A stretch of 43,607 nt of DNA from Phycisphaera sp. (lineage in GTDB: Bacteria; Planctomycetota; Phycisphaerae; Phycisphaerales; Phycisphaeraceae). The notes beneath the pieces are model-generated. The model ran no database searches, was not told the origin of the DNA, and was given only the letters and a program-made list of their open reading frames with translations. The position numbers and the translations under genes are program-made. Shown here in pieces: positions 22,932 to 32,566 of this stretch. The number at the start of each line of letters is the position of its first letter. Position 1 is the stretch's first letter. The stretch covers positions 1 to 43,607 of the forward strand of contig WGMF01000050.1 of assembly GCA_016125215.1 (NCBI GenBank). Reading direction: 5' to 3'.

Positions 22932-24188
22932 TTACCGATCCACCTGTCCCATCACGATGTCGATTGAGCCGATGATTGCGGGGACGTCGGCGAGCAGCAC
23001 GTCTTTGCACACCGCCGTCGTGACGGAGAGGTTGCAGAACGTCGCGGCGCGGGCTTTGCAGCGGTAGGGGATGGGGCCGCCTTGGGATTCGAGGTAGAAG
23101 CCGAGGATGCCGCGCGGGTTTTCGGTTTCGACGTAGACCTCGCCGGCTTCGGGCTTGAAGTTGCGTGGGAGTTTCACACGGTAGCAACCGGCGCTGTTGC
23201 CCACGCCTTCCGGGGCGGGGAGCATCTTGATCGCCTGGCGGATGATCTTGCAGCTCTCGACCATCTCGCGCATGCGGATGATGTAGCGGTCCCAGCAGTC
23301 ACCCAGCGTGCCCATTTCGCCCTTGGCGGTGATGACGTCGAAGTCCATCTCGTGGTACAGGCCGTAGCGTTTGGAGGCGTCGTCGGGGCGACGCAGGTCG
23401 TAGGCAATGCCGCTGCCGCGGATGACCGGGCCGGTGAGGGCGTAGTCGATCGCCATCTGTTTGGGGATGACGCCGACGTTGGCGGTGCGCTTGATGAAGA
23501 TGTGGTTGTAGGTGAGCAGGTCGTTGTATTCGGGGATCTTCGGCTCGAAGTAATCGAGGAACTCGATGATCTTGTCGGTGTAGCCGTCCGGCAGGTCGTG
23601 CGTCGAGCCGCCGACGGTGAAGTAGGAATACGTCAAACGTGCGCCGCAGACCATCTCGAACAGGTCCAGCACGTACTCGCGTTCACGGAAGGCGTAGAGG
23701 AACGGCGTAAACGCGCCGATGTCCAGGCCGTAGGTCCCGAAACTGACTAAGTGTGAGGCCACACGGTTGAGTTCGCAGATGATGATGCGGATGAGTTCCG
23801 CCCTGCGTGGCAGCGTGATGCCGGCTAACCTCTCGGCGGCAAGGCAGAATGTCCAGTTCTCGTTCATGCCCGCGAGGTAGTCCATGCGGTCGGTGTAGGG
23901 GATGTACTGGAAATAGGCGACGTTCTCGCCGATCTTCTCGGCACAGCGGTGGAGGTAGCCGATGTGGGGGATGGCTTCGAGGACCATCTCGCCGTCGGTG
24001 CGTAGGACGACACGGAGCACGCCGTGCGTCGAGGGGTGCTGCGGCCCCATGTTGACGAGCATCTCTTCGGTCTTGACGTCGGCCTGGTCGGTGGCACCAT
24101 CACCGGATGCCCGGTCGTAAGCTTCCGGGGGGGCGTCTGGGGTCTGGATGCGGAAGGATTGTTCGGTCTGGGATTGGGTCGTGGTCAT
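22932..24188 (-). CDS. nuoD: NADH-quinone oxidoreductase subunit D
   Basis: NuoD is the 49-kDa subunit of respiratory complex I and forms part of the quinone-binding site in the peripheral arm. The protein has 418 residues. The diagnostic NMGPQHPSTHGVLR is at about residue 47, followed by HIGYLHRCAEKIGEN and TDRMDYLAGMNEN, and it ends in the usual DVPAIIGSIDIVMGQVDR. The N-terminal 45 residues before the core are a polar extension with a Pro-rich segment. No other nuo gene is adjacent: upstream is a sulfatase and downstream the broken DUF4160 gene. The subunits are therefore scattered, or the rest of the cluster is elsewhere. A strong ribosome binding site is not evident. Confidence 0.95.
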   Translation of the reverse strand: MTTTQSQTEQSFRIQTPDAPPEAYDRASGDGATDQADVKTEEMLVNMGPQHPSTHGVLRVVLRTDGEMVLEAIPHIGYLHRCAEKIGENVAYFQYIPYTDRMDYLAGMNENWTFCLAAERLAGITLPRRAELIRIIICELNRVASHLVSFGTYGLDIGAFTPFLYAFREREYVLDLFEMVCGARLTYSYFTVGGSTHDLPDGYTDKIIEFLDYFEPKIPEYNDLLTYNHIFIKRTANVGVIPKQMAIDYALTGPVIRGSGIAYDLRRPDDASKRYGLYHEMDFDVITAKGEMGTLGDCWDRYIIRMREMVESCKIIRQAIKMLPAPEGVGNSAGCYRVKLPRNFKPEAGEVYVETENPRGILGFYLESQGGPIPYRCKARAATFCNLSVTTAVCKDVLLADVPAIIGSIDIVMGQVDR

Positions 24189-24202
24189 AGCTGGGACATT
24201 GT

Positions 24203-24310
24203 AGCGGGGAGGGGGAATGGATGATGGATAATGGATGATGGATGATGTAAAACCAGCGGATAGCAGGCTGCGATCTTGTTGATCCTCAAAATCCTGTGAT
24301 CCTGTCGGAC
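24203..24310. repeat. Dispersed GATGGATGATGG repeat and GATCCTGT repeat
   Basis: Between nuoD and the sulfatase gene lies a run of ATGGATGATGGATAATGG units preceded by GGGGAGGGGGA. The same motif appears inverted near 41806-41845. A second short repeat follows (GATCTTGTTGATCC and ATCCTGTGATCCTGT, 24272-24308). Both look like dispersed simple-sequence elements. Confidence 0.55.
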
Positions 24311-24314
24311 AATT

Positions 24315-25976
24315 TCAGGTCCCGATGCGTGTGACCTCGATCTGTCCGACGGTGCGGACGCCGGGGTCGGTCTGGTTGGGGCGGAGGTCTTCGACAGGGC
24401 CGAAGGCGAGGCAGCTTACGGTTTGCGGGCCGGCGTCGAGGGTCAGTTCGGTGGTATAACAGGTTGTAGGGATGGTGAGGATTTTTTCTACTGATCCGCA
24501 GCGCAGGACCCACTCGCGGTTGAGCGGGCCGTTCCCGAGGTGGATGTCGAATCGATACCTTCCGGGGGCGTGGACATCGACGAGCCAGTAGCCTGCGTAG
24601 GTCGTGCCCCAGCTCTCCTGCGTGCCGAGCAGGCGTGCATCTTGAAGTGAGAGCAGGACCGTGGGCGAGGCGGGGTGGCCCAGAACGATGCGTGGCGGCG
24701 CGTAGTTGTCGGGCCTTTCGGCTGCGACTTCGTCGAACCATTTTTCGTAGTGTGCGATCAATGCCGCCACGACATCCGGCTTGCGTGGGGCAAGGTTGTG
24801 TTCTTCACCGGGGTCGTTGTGGATGTCGTAGAGTTCGTCGGGCGCAGTCGAGTCGGGCCGATACCACTTGTATTGTTGCGTGATGGTCGTGGCGTTCTTG
24901 AATCGCTTCGGCTCGTCACCGCGGTGCCACTGCATGCAGACAGCCCGGTCGGTCGGGGGTGATTTTTTCCGCATCACGGGCAGCATGTTCGAGCCGTCGA
25001 TCTTTTTGTTTCCAGGCAATACGAAGCCGCACACGCTGGAAAACGTCGGGACCCAGTCGATGGGGTTGGCCAGCGCGTCGCAGTCGCTTGCGGGCAGTTG
25101 CCCCGGCCAGCGGACGAGGCACGGCACACGGATGCCGCCCTCGTACATCGTGCTCTTCATCCCGCGCAGGTTGCCGTTGTAGCGCAGGCGACCGTCCACC
25201 ACCGAGCTTTGGCACTGCCCGTGGTCGCTGGTGAAGACGACGATCGTGTTGTCGCGCAGCTTGTAGCGGTCGAGCGTGTCGAGGAGTTTGCCGACGTTGT
25301 GGTCGATGTTGGCCACCATGCCGTAGATTTTCTGCCACTTCTCGGGCAGGTCCTTGCCTTTGACACGCTGGACCCACTCATCGCCGATGATGTGCGGGGC
25401 GTGCGGGGCGTTGTAACCGACGTACGCAAACCACGGCTGGTTGTGTTGGCGCTTGGCAATCCAGTCGGTGGCGGCGTCGGTGAAGATGTCGGTGCAGTAG
25501 CCTTTGCTCTCGACGGTGTCGCCGTTGCGCAGGAGCAAGGGGTCGAAGTAGCCGCTGCGTTTGTCGAACATGCCGGGGTTGCCGTGTTGGCCGAGTCCGC
25601 CGCTGGCGTGCCAGAGGGTGTCGTCGAAGCCCTTGTCGCAGGGTCGCATGGGGTTGCAGTCGCCCAGGTGCCACTTGCCGAACATGCCCGTGTCGTAGCC
25701 GACGCTCTTGAGCATCTGGGCCAGGGTGACTTCATCGTGGTGCATCATGGCGCGACCGACGTAGGTGTCGATGGCGCCGGTGCGTTGGGGGTGTCGTCCG
25801 GTCATGATGGCGGCGCGTGCGGGTGTGCAGAGCGGCCCGGTACAGTAGCGTGTCATGCGTGTCGACTCGTGGCCCATCTTGTCGAGGTGGGGCGTGTCGA
25901 GGTGCGGGTTGCCGTGGAGGGAGAGGTCGCCCCAGGTCAGGTCGTCACAGATGACAAAGAGGATGTTGGGTTTCAT
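24315..25976 (-). CDS. Sulfatase (arylsulfatase family)
   Basis: This 553-residue protein is of the type I sulfatase family, which hydrolyses sulfate esters with a formylglycine made from Cys. The site is Cys50 in PLCTPARAAIMTGRHPQRTG (C-x-P-x-R pattern). Metal ligands include Asp11-Asp12 in ICDDLTWGDLS and TSDHGQC in the second half. A C-terminal region of about 110 residues (GYWLVDVHAPGRYRFDIHLG) forms a beta-sandwich-like extra domain. There is no signal peptide: the protein starts MKPNILFVICDD, so it is predicted cytoplasmic, unless the true start lies elsewhere. Natural targets are likely sulfated polysaccharides or their fragments. It diverges from recN. Confidence 0.92.
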   Translation of the reverse strand: MKPNILFVICDDLTWGDLSLHGNPHLDTPHLDKMGHESTRMTRYCTGPLCTPARAAIMTGRHPQRTGAIDTYVGRAMMHHDEVTLAQMLKSVGYDTGMFGKWHLGDCNPMRPCDKGFDDTLWHASGGLGQHGNPGMFDKRSGYFDPLLLRNGDTVESKGYCTDIFTDAATDWIAKRQHNQPWFAYVGYNAPHAPHIIGDEWVQRVKGKDLPEKWQKIYGMVANIDHNVGKLLDTLDRYKLRDNTIVVFTSDHGQCQSSVVDGRLRYNGNLRGMKSTMYEGGIRVPCLVRWPGQLPASDCDALANPIDWVPTFSSVCGFVLPGNKKIDGSNMLPVMRKKSPPTDRAVCMQWHRGDEPKRFKNATTITQQYKWYRPDSTAPDELYDIHNDPGEEHNLAPRKPDVVAALIAHYEKWFDEVAAERPDNYAPPRIVLGHPASPTVLLSLQDARLLGTQESWGTTYAGYWLVDVHAPGRYRFDIHLGNGPLNREWVLRCGSVEKILTIPTTCYTTELTLDAGPQTVSCLAFGPVEDLRPNQTDPGVRTVGQIEVTRIGT

Positions 25977-26084
25977 GGTGGGGATTCCGTTGCGCTGGGT
26001 CGTCGGGGTAGTCGGACGGAGGGTGTGTCATAATGCGGGGATTTCCAGCCGTCAAACCGTGGGGGAAGAAAGTAAAATGCCTGC

Positions 26085-27788
26085 GTGCTGCGTGAGCTAC
26101 ATATCTCGAACCTCGCGGTGATCGAGGACGTGCGACTGGACCTGTGCGACGGGCTGAACTGTTTCACGGGCCAGACGGGCGCGGGCAAGAGCCTGATCCT
26201 CGGGGCGTTCGAGGTGTTGCTCGGGTTGCGCTCGACGGAGCTGGGTCAGATGCTGCGTCCCGGTGCGCAGGAGGCGCGGGTGTCGGGTGTCTTCGAGGTC
26301 CACGACGAACGCACGCGCGCCGCCGTAGCGCAGGTGGCCGACCTGGCCGAAGGCGATGCCCACGAGCTGCTCATCACACGAAAAGTCTTTGCCTCCGGTC
26401 GCACCAGCGCCACGGTCAACGGCCAACCCGCGACCGCCGCAATGGTCCGCGCGATCGGCGAGACGCTCGTCGATATTCACGGCCAGCACGACCACCAGTA
26501 CCTCCTGCGTCCGTCTAATCAACTGTCTATCCTCGACGCGTATGGCCGGTGCGAAGACCTGCGCGAGCAGTTTGCCGAGCACCACCGCACGCTTGGGCAA
26601 CTCCAGCAACGGTTGGCGGAGCTGAGCGCCTCACGCACGCTCCGCAAGCAGCAGCTCGACCTTTACGAGTTCCAGGCCGACGAGATCGACGACGCGGCGG
26701 TCGTAGCGGGGGAGTATGAAGAGCTGCGTGCCCGACAACGGATGCTGGCCAACGTGCAGCGGCTGGTGAAGGACGCCTCCTCCGCGCACGCGGCGCTTTA
26801 TGAAACGGACGGCTCGGTCGTCGAGCGTCTGCAGATGATCGTCCACCTGCTCAACGAACTGACCCAACTCGACGCGGGGGTCGGTCCGATCGCCGAACAG
26901 GTGCGCACCGCGACGCTCGTGCTCCAGGACAGCAGCTTTGATTTAAGCCGATATGTGGAACGGCTCGAAGCCAACCCCGGCGAACTGGCCGAGGTCGAAG
27001 ACCGGCTGGACACGCTCAACCGGTTGATGGCCAAGTATTGCGACACCTCTTCGACGACCGACGCGGCCGGCGAACTGCTAGCGTATCGGCAGGACCTCGA
27101 AGCGGAGCTCACCCGACTGCGCGGGGAAAACGAAGACCTCACGCAACTCGAAAAACAAATCCAGTCGACGCGGACACAGATGGACCTCGTCGGTCGCAAG
27201 CTCACCAAGGCCCGCCACGCCGCGGCCACAGACCTGTGCCCGAAAGTCGGCGAGCACCTCAAAGAGCTGGGCATGGCCGAGGCGGAGTTGTCCGTCGAGT
27301 TTGTTGAAGATCAAGCATCCGCCACGGGCCTGGAATCGATTGAGATGCTCGTGCGGACCAACCCCGGCCAACCCGCGCGGCCGCTTCGCAAAATCGCTTC
27401 CGGGGGCGAACTCTCACGCATCATGCTTGCGCTCAAGTCGATCCTGGCACAGAGCGACCGCATCAGCGTGCTGGTCTTCGATGAGATCGACGCGAACATC
27501 GGCGGACGCATGGGCACGGTGATCGGGCAGAAGCTCCGGGCGCTCTCGCGTCAGAGTCAGCAGGTTTTATGCATCACGCACCTGCCACAGATCGCCGCGT
27601 ATGCCGACCGCCACCTGCGGATTGCCAAGCGTGTCGAGGGCACCGGCCCCCGGAAGCAGACGGTCACGGGTGTCACGGTGTTGGAGGGGCAGGCGCGTGT
27701 GGAAGAGCTGGCGGAGATGCTCGCCGGCAACGCGGTGACGCCGACGACGCGCAAACAGGTCAAGGAAATGTTGCAGGGAGCCAACTAG
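26085..27788 (+). CDS. recN: DNA repair protein RecN
   Basis: RecN is an SMC-like ATPase that helps hold and process DNA ends during double-strand break repair. It has 567 residues, the usual length. Walker A is GQTGAGKS (residues 29-36) after the characteristic LRELHISNLAVIEDV start. Two coiled-coil stretches (about 155-210 and 290-365) flank a hinge-like centre. The C-terminal half has the signature SGGELSRIMLALK and Walker B in VLVFDEIDANIGG, then VLCITHLPQIAAYAD. It starts with GTG at 26085; an upstream ATG at 26077 is out of frame. The next gene starts 2 bp after the stop, so they are co-transcribed. Confidence 0.95.
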   Translation: MLRELHISNLAVIEDVRLDLCDGLNCFTGQTGAGKSLILGAFEVLLGLRSTELGQMLRPGAQEARVSGVFEVHDERTRAAVAQVADLAEGDAHELLITRKVFASGRTSATVNGQPATAAMVRAIGETLVDIHGQHDHQYLLRPSNQLSILDAYGRCEDLREQFAEHHRTLGQLQQRLAELSASRTLRKQQLDLYEFQADEIDDAAVVAGEYEELRARQRMLANVQRLVKDASSAHAALYETDGSVVERLQMIVHLLNELTQLDAGVGPIAEQVRTATLVLQDSSFDLSRYVERLEANPGELAEVEDRLDTLNRLMAKYCDTSSTTDAAGELLAYRQDLEAELTRLRGENEDLTQLEKQIQSTRTQMDLVGRKLTKARHAAATDLCPKVGEHLKELGMAEAELSVEFVEDQASATGLESIEMLVRTNPGQPARPLRKIASGGELSRIMLALKSILAQSDRISVLVFDEIDANIGGRMGTVIGQKLRALSRQSQQVLCITHLPQIAAYADRHLRIAKRVEGTGPRKQTVTGVTVLEGQARVEELAEMLAGNAVTPTTRKQVKEMLQGAN

Positions 27789-27790
27789 CC

Positions 27791-28345
27791 ATGCCCAGTC
27801 TCGTTGCCCGGTTACTGCTTTCGATGTCGGTGATTCTTTTTGCCGCGGCGGTTTACGTGCCGATTTTTTTCTTCTTCGACCAGGTCGCACGGTTGCGAGA
27901 CGCGGCCGGGCTCTGGTTTACGAGTCTCATCACGATGGGCGTCCTTGTTGCGGGCTGGTTGTTGACGTGGTTGTCCCTGGTCCGGTGGAACACCATGCGG
28001 ATGGGACTGACGATCGGTTCGGTGTTTGCGGCGATGGTGCCCGCGGCTTTTGCGGCGGCGATCCCGATGATGGGCCGATCCGATGAAGAGTTGATCCCGA
28101 TCTTCGGCATCCTGGTCTGGGCACCGGTCTGGCTGGGTGCGACGGCCCTGATCTGGCGTGAAACCAAGGCCGAACGCATGCAGAGGCTCAAGCACGCCAC
28201 GGGCAAGTCGGAACTGCCTTGCCCCGAGTGTGGTTACAACCTCGCCGGCCTGCGCGAGGCAAAATGCCCCGAGTGTGGCTGCACGTTCACGCTCGACCAG
28301 TTGGTGGCGTCGCTCAACAAGAGCGGAGAATTGACGCAGGGGTGA
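27791..28345 (+). CDS. Membrane protein with C-terminal zinc ribbon
   Basis: This protein of 184 residues has four predicted membrane helices: SMSVILFAAAVYVPIFFFF, SLITMGVLVAGWLLTW, IGSVFAAMVPAAFAAAIP and IFGILVWAPVWLGATALI. A basic stretch follows, then a rubredoxin-like zinc ribbon with CPECGYNLAGL and KCPECGCTF near residues 142-165. The CPECGYNL ribbon after membrane helices is common in planctomycetes and should bind one zinc ion in the cytoplasm; its role is unknown. ATG 27791 lies 2 bp after the recN stop, suggesting coupling. The REP/RAYT module begins 50 bp downstream. Confidence 0.8.
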   Translation: MPSLVARLLLSMSVILFAAAVYVPIFFFFDQVARLRDAAGLWFTSLITMGVLVAGWLLTWLSLVRWNTMRMGLTIGSVFAAMVPAAFAAAIPMMGRSDEELIPIFGILVWAPVWLGATALIWRETKAERMQRLKHATGKSELPCPECGYNLAGLREAKCPECGCTFTLDQLVASLNKSGELTQG

Positions 28346-28396
28346 GGGGCAGGGGGGTTGCATCACATCCCGATGTGCATCGCGGTATCCCTGAAC

Positions 28397-28425
28397 CCCG
28401 CCGCTGGACGCGGCGGGCTTTGCAA
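28397..28425 (-). repeat. REP-like palindrome, family 1 (CCCGCCGC variant), upstream of RAYT
   Basis: On the minus strand: TTGCAAAG, stem CCCGCCGC, loop GTCCA, stem GCGGCGGG. The flank and loop are shared with the other family-1 copies and only the stem differs, in a paired manner. A partial copy (GCGGCGGGCTTTGC) follows at 28431-28444. Confidence 0.8.
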
Positions 28426-28473
28426 GTGACGCGGCGGGCTTTGCGTGTCGATAAAATATCGTTATTGTTCGCA

Positions 28474-28507
28474 TTGCAAAGCCCGGGGCGTCCAGCCCCG
28501 GGATCAC
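28474..28507 (+). repeat. REP-like palindrome, family 1 (CCCGGGGC variant), upstream of RAYT
   Basis: TTGCAAAG is followed by stem CCCGGGGC (28482-28489), loop GTCCA, stem GCCCCGGG (28495-28502) and ATCAC. It faces the 28397 copy head to head, so the two form a paired unit of the BIME type, 37 bp before the transposase start. Confidence 0.85.
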
Positions 28508-28543
28508 ACGCACCCCATTCCCGCGGGCCTGCTCATGCCCCTG

Positions 28544-29080
28544 ATGCTCCGGCCGTGGAACAACTTCTTCCACTGCACGGGGTCAACGTATGGGGTGTGG
28601 CTCCCGGGCGACGCGCGCGGGTGGCGCAGCAGGGACCACCGCGTCCATGTCGAGGGTGACTACAAGAACCCACCGCCCGAAGGGCAACACGCACACCTTC
28701 ACGACGATGTGCAAGGCAGACTGTCGGACGATGCGGTCCGGTTCACATCCGCACAGTGCCGGGTCGCTTGCGCCGCGTGGGCCGAGGCTCTCGGGCATTA
28801 CCACACCGCGTTCATCGATCTCGCCATCGGACCAACCCATTGGCATTTGCTTGTGCAATGGTCCGAGGGTCAACCCAAAACACTCGTTGGCAAGTTAAAG
28901 ACGTGGAGTGTGAAACAACTTCGAGAGCGGGGTCATGTGTTTGAAGGTCCGGTCTGGGCGGCGGGTTGCCGGTGTCTGCCGATACGGGATGAAGGCCACT
29001 TTAATAACGTGTCGGCCTACATCGCGAGGCATTTGCACGAGGGTGCGGCGGTGTGGTCAGTCATTTCCAAGGAAAATTGA
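28544..29080 (+). CDS. REP-associated tyrosine transposase (RAYT, IS200/IS605-like)
   Basis: This Y1 HUH-family enzyme of 178 residues is expected to cut and rejoin single-stranded DNA at REP hairpins. The HUH motif is PTHWHLLVQW (near residue 96) and the catalytic Tyr is in VSAYIARHLHEGAAVW near the C-terminus. The N-terminus (PWNNFFHCTGSTYGVWLPGD) matches the second copy at 38311 (PWNKWWHCTGHTYGSWLPGD), which supports ATG 28544 over ATG 28535. Paired inverted REP-like palindromes lie directly upstream (28397-28507) and downstream (29137-29205), the classic RAYT setting. The frame is intact, so it may be active. No strong ribosome binding site is seen. Confidence 0.85.
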   Translation: MLRPWNNFFHCTGSTYGVWLPGDARGWRSRDHRVHVEGDYKNPPPEGQHAHLHDDVQGRLSDDAVRFTSAQCRVACAAWAEALGHYHTAFIDLAIGPTHWHLLVQWSEGQPKTLVGKLKTWSVKQLRERGHVFEGPVWAAGCRCLPIRDEGHFNNVSAYIARHLHEGAAVWSVISKEN

Positions 29081-29136
29081 TTGGGGTGTATGCGGCGGTG
29101 ATGCGGGTGTGTCCCGCCGCGGATCCCGCTGCGGAT

Positions 29137-29165
29137 CCCGCCGCTGGACGCGGCGGGCTTTGCAA
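29137..29165 (-). repeat. REP-like palindrome, family 1 (CCCGCCGC variant), downstream of RAYT
   Basis: This has the same stem, loop and flank as the copy at 28397-28425, also on the minus strand. The left flank has a short duplication (GATCCCGCTGCGGATCCCGCCGC, near 29122-29144). Confidence 0.8.
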
Positions 29166-29172
29166 CGGGAAG

Positions 29173-29205
29173 TGCAAAGCCCGGGGCATCCAGCCCCGGG
29201 ATCGC
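29173..29205 (+). repeat. REP-like palindrome, family 1 (CCCGGGGC variant), downstream of RAYT
   Basis: TGCAAAG is followed by stem CCCGGGGC, loop ATCCA, stem GCCCCGGG and ATCGC. It pairs head to head with the 29137 copy, repeating the arrangement seen upstream of the transposase. Truncated tails (CCCCGGGATC, 29214-29223) follow. Confidence 0.8.
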
Positions 29206-29273
29206 CCCGGGATCACCCCCGGATCGCCCCCGATGAACTCCCTCACTGCGCCGCTGTGGGATGACGCTCCCGC

Positions 29274-29588
29274 TCACGGCCTCTTGTCTTGCACCTTGTC
29301 GAGCATTCTGCCGACGGCGACCTTGATGCGGTCGGCGGTTTTGCTGACGGTGAGGTAGAGGTCTTCGCCCCGCTCCTCGACGATGACGGGGTGGAGTTTC
29401 TCGAAGAGCGCGGTGGCCTTGCAGATTTTATCGACGCCGCCTTTGGGGCCGTTCACGTCTTCGAGCACGACCTCGACGCCCTGGACGTGTTTGTCGTGCT
29501 GGTTGAGGGCGTGGGTCATACGCTGCTCAACGTGCTCAGCGATGGCGGGGGTCATCTCAAATCGTCGTGCCTGGATGTCGATCTTCAT
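29274..29588 (-). CDS. hpf: Ribosome hibernation-promoting factor (short HPF)
   Basis: HPF binds the 30S subunit in the decoding region and keeps ribosomes inactive under stress or in stationary phase. It has 104 residues, typical of the short form without the dimerisation tail. The N-terminus MKIDIQARRFEMTPAIAEHV and the centre KATALFEKLHPVIVEERGED fit the S30AE/YfiA domain, as does the ending with KTADRIKVAVGRMLDKV. ATG 29588 has AAAGGAGC about 7 nt upstream, a strong site. It lies downstream of htrA on the same strand, but a terminator separates them, so it is probably expressed alone as well. Confidence 0.92.
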   Translation of the reverse strand: MKIDIQARRFEMTPAIAEHVEQRMTHALNQHDKHVQGVEVVLEDVNGPKGGVDKICKATALFEKLHPVIVEERGEDLYLTVSKTADRIKVAVGRMLDKVQDKRP

Positions 29589-29626
29589 GGTGTGCTCCTT
29601 TGACGGTGGATAGCAAAGTACCAGAT

Positions 29627-29667
29627 GAAAAAGCCCACGGGCCTTCGTGAGAAGGACGGGTGGGCTA
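29627..29667 (-). terminator. Terminator of htrA
   Basis: On the minus strand an imperfect 15-bp stem, AGCCCACCCGTCCTTC (29666-29651) with GAAGGCCCGTGGGCT (29646-29632), has a short TCAC loop and is followed by TTTTTCATC. It lies 24 bp past the htrA stop and before the hpf ribosome binding site. Confidence 0.75.
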
Positions 29668-29690
29668 AGGAGAAGGTCAAAACACGGGCA

Positions 29691-31310
<1,620 letters not shown>

Positions 31311-31403
31311 CGACGATCTCCTGAGGGTTGTTGCGGTTTGTCTTTGCCCCTCCGGGCTTCTGTGAATCATACGCAGCGTGTTGGCCGCGGTTCGCAAGGC
31401 GGT

Positions 31404-32309
31404 TCACCTTTTACGCGGTTTGCGTGTGTGGGGTTTGGCGTGTCTGGGGGGTTGTTCGATCATCGGATACGGGTGGTCTTTGAGCAGGTAACGCCCCGAG
31501 GCCACGAGCCGTGCCCACCGATCGGCTGCGCGCGACAGTTGCTTGCCGAGGTCCGCAATGGGCTTGACGAACGGGGGTTGCCAGTCGGTCATGCCCACGA
31601 GGTCCTGCAGCACCACGACGTGGCCGTGGCACGCCGGTCCCGCGCCACAACCGACCACCACCACGGGGCGGGGGTAGGGCGACGACCCCGATATGGACGC
31701 GGCCCGCTCGACGACCCTGTCAGAAACTTCTTGGGGTGTCGCTTCGAGCAGGATCATCGACACGCCGGCGTCGATCATGGCGCACGCAGCGCGGACGATG
31801 GCGTCGGCGTGGGCGGGTGTCCGACCGGCGCTGTGGTAGCCGCCCGTCTGCCGCGCAGCCTGCGGGCGCGAGCCGAGGTGTGCCACGACGGGAACACCGG
31901 CGTGGACCATGCGCGATACCAACGGCTCAAAAGTTTCATCGACTTCGAGCTTGACCGCGTCGGCGCCACCCTGAGAGAGAAAGAGCGAGGCGTTGCGCAG
32001 CGCCTCATCGTCGCCGCACTGGTAACTGCCGAACGGCATGTCCGCCATGAGAAAACATCCGGGGGCGCCCCGACGGACCGCCGCGGTGATCTCGAGCATG
32101 AAGGGCATCGACGCCGGCAGCGTCGAGTCGTGGCCGAGGATGAACTGTGCCGCGGTGTCGCCGACGAGGAAGGCCTGGATACCACCCTGCCACAGCCACC
32201 GCGCGGTGGTGGCGTCGTAACAGGTGAGCATGGCAAACTTCTCACCGGCGCGCACCTTGGCGCGGAGCGTCCGTAATGTCACACGTTCGGTATGGGTTTG
32301 TTCGGGCAT
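31404..32309 (-). CDS. panB: 3-methyl-2-oxobutanoate hydroxymethyltransferase
   Basis: PanB transfers a hydroxymethyl group from 5,10-methylene-THF to 2-oxoisovalerate, giving ketopantoate, the first step to pantothenate and coenzyme A. The family pattern is present: AMLTCYDATTARWL, FLVGDTAAQFILGHDSTLP (usually GDSLGM..LGYDSTLPV), ADMPFGSYQ, AVKLEVDE, HLGSRPQ, and VGCGAGPACHGHVVVLQDLVG. Several core residues vary from the norm (ALLEATP where ECVP is usual), but the metal- and substrate-binding acidic residues are there. Length is 301 residues from ATG 32309; ATG 32330 is an alternative. The tail is rich in basic residues (HAKPHTRKPRKR). No other pan gene is nearby. Confidence 0.88.
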   Translation of the reverse strand: MPEQTHTERVTLRTLRAKVRAGEKFAMLTCYDATTARWLWQGGIQAFLVGDTAAQFILGHDSTLPASMPFMLEITAAVRRGAPGCFLMADMPFGSYQCGDDEALRNASLFLSQGGADAVKLEVDETFEPLVSRMVHAGVPVVAHLGSRPQAARQTGGYHSAGRTPAHADAIVRAACAMIDAGVSMILLEATPQEVSDRVVERAASISGSSPYPRPVVVVGCGAGPACHGHVVVLQDLVGMTDWQPPFVKPIADLGKQLSRAADRWARLVASGRYLLKDHPYPMIEQPPRHAKPHTRKPRKR

Positions 32310-32315
32310 CCCATG

Positions 32316-32321
32316 ATTATA
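32316..32321 (-). promoter_or_regulatory. -10 element overlapping the panB start region
   Basis: A perfect TATAAT on the minus strand (plus ATTATA, 32316-32321) lies only 6 bp before ATG 32309. A -35 is not clear. If used, the mRNA would be leaderless or nearly so, starting close to the ATG. This also makes the longer start at 32330 unlikely. Confidence 0.35.
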
Positions 32322-32376
32322 AGAGCACAAACAAGATGAAAGCTAAGCGCCGCGGAGTAAAGCGGGTGTCGATACA

Positions 32377-32484
32377 GAAACCGCAGATTGCACAGATTTC
32401 ACAGATTGAATCCGATTGATGACCGTGAAAATCTGCGTTGAATCAGTCTTGAATCTGCGTCATCTGCGTCATCTGCGGATTCTT
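32377..32484. repeat. Paired inverted CGCAGAT-type arrays between panB and the Rieske gene
   Basis: The left arm GAAACCGCAGATTGCACAG... (32377-32415) and the right arm with GAATCTGCGTCATCTGCG and CATCTGCGGATTC (32450-32482) are imperfect inverted arrays of the same unit, with an extra AATCTGCGTTGAATC between. Together they fill most of the 257-bp gap between genes. I see no coding here. Confidence 0.7.
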
Positions 32485-32566
32485 CCCCGGCCCCGTTTAT
32501 CCTTTGTGCCCTTATCGGATATGTCGGAAGCTGTTCAAAATGATCCCCGGATGATTCCTGAAAGTT

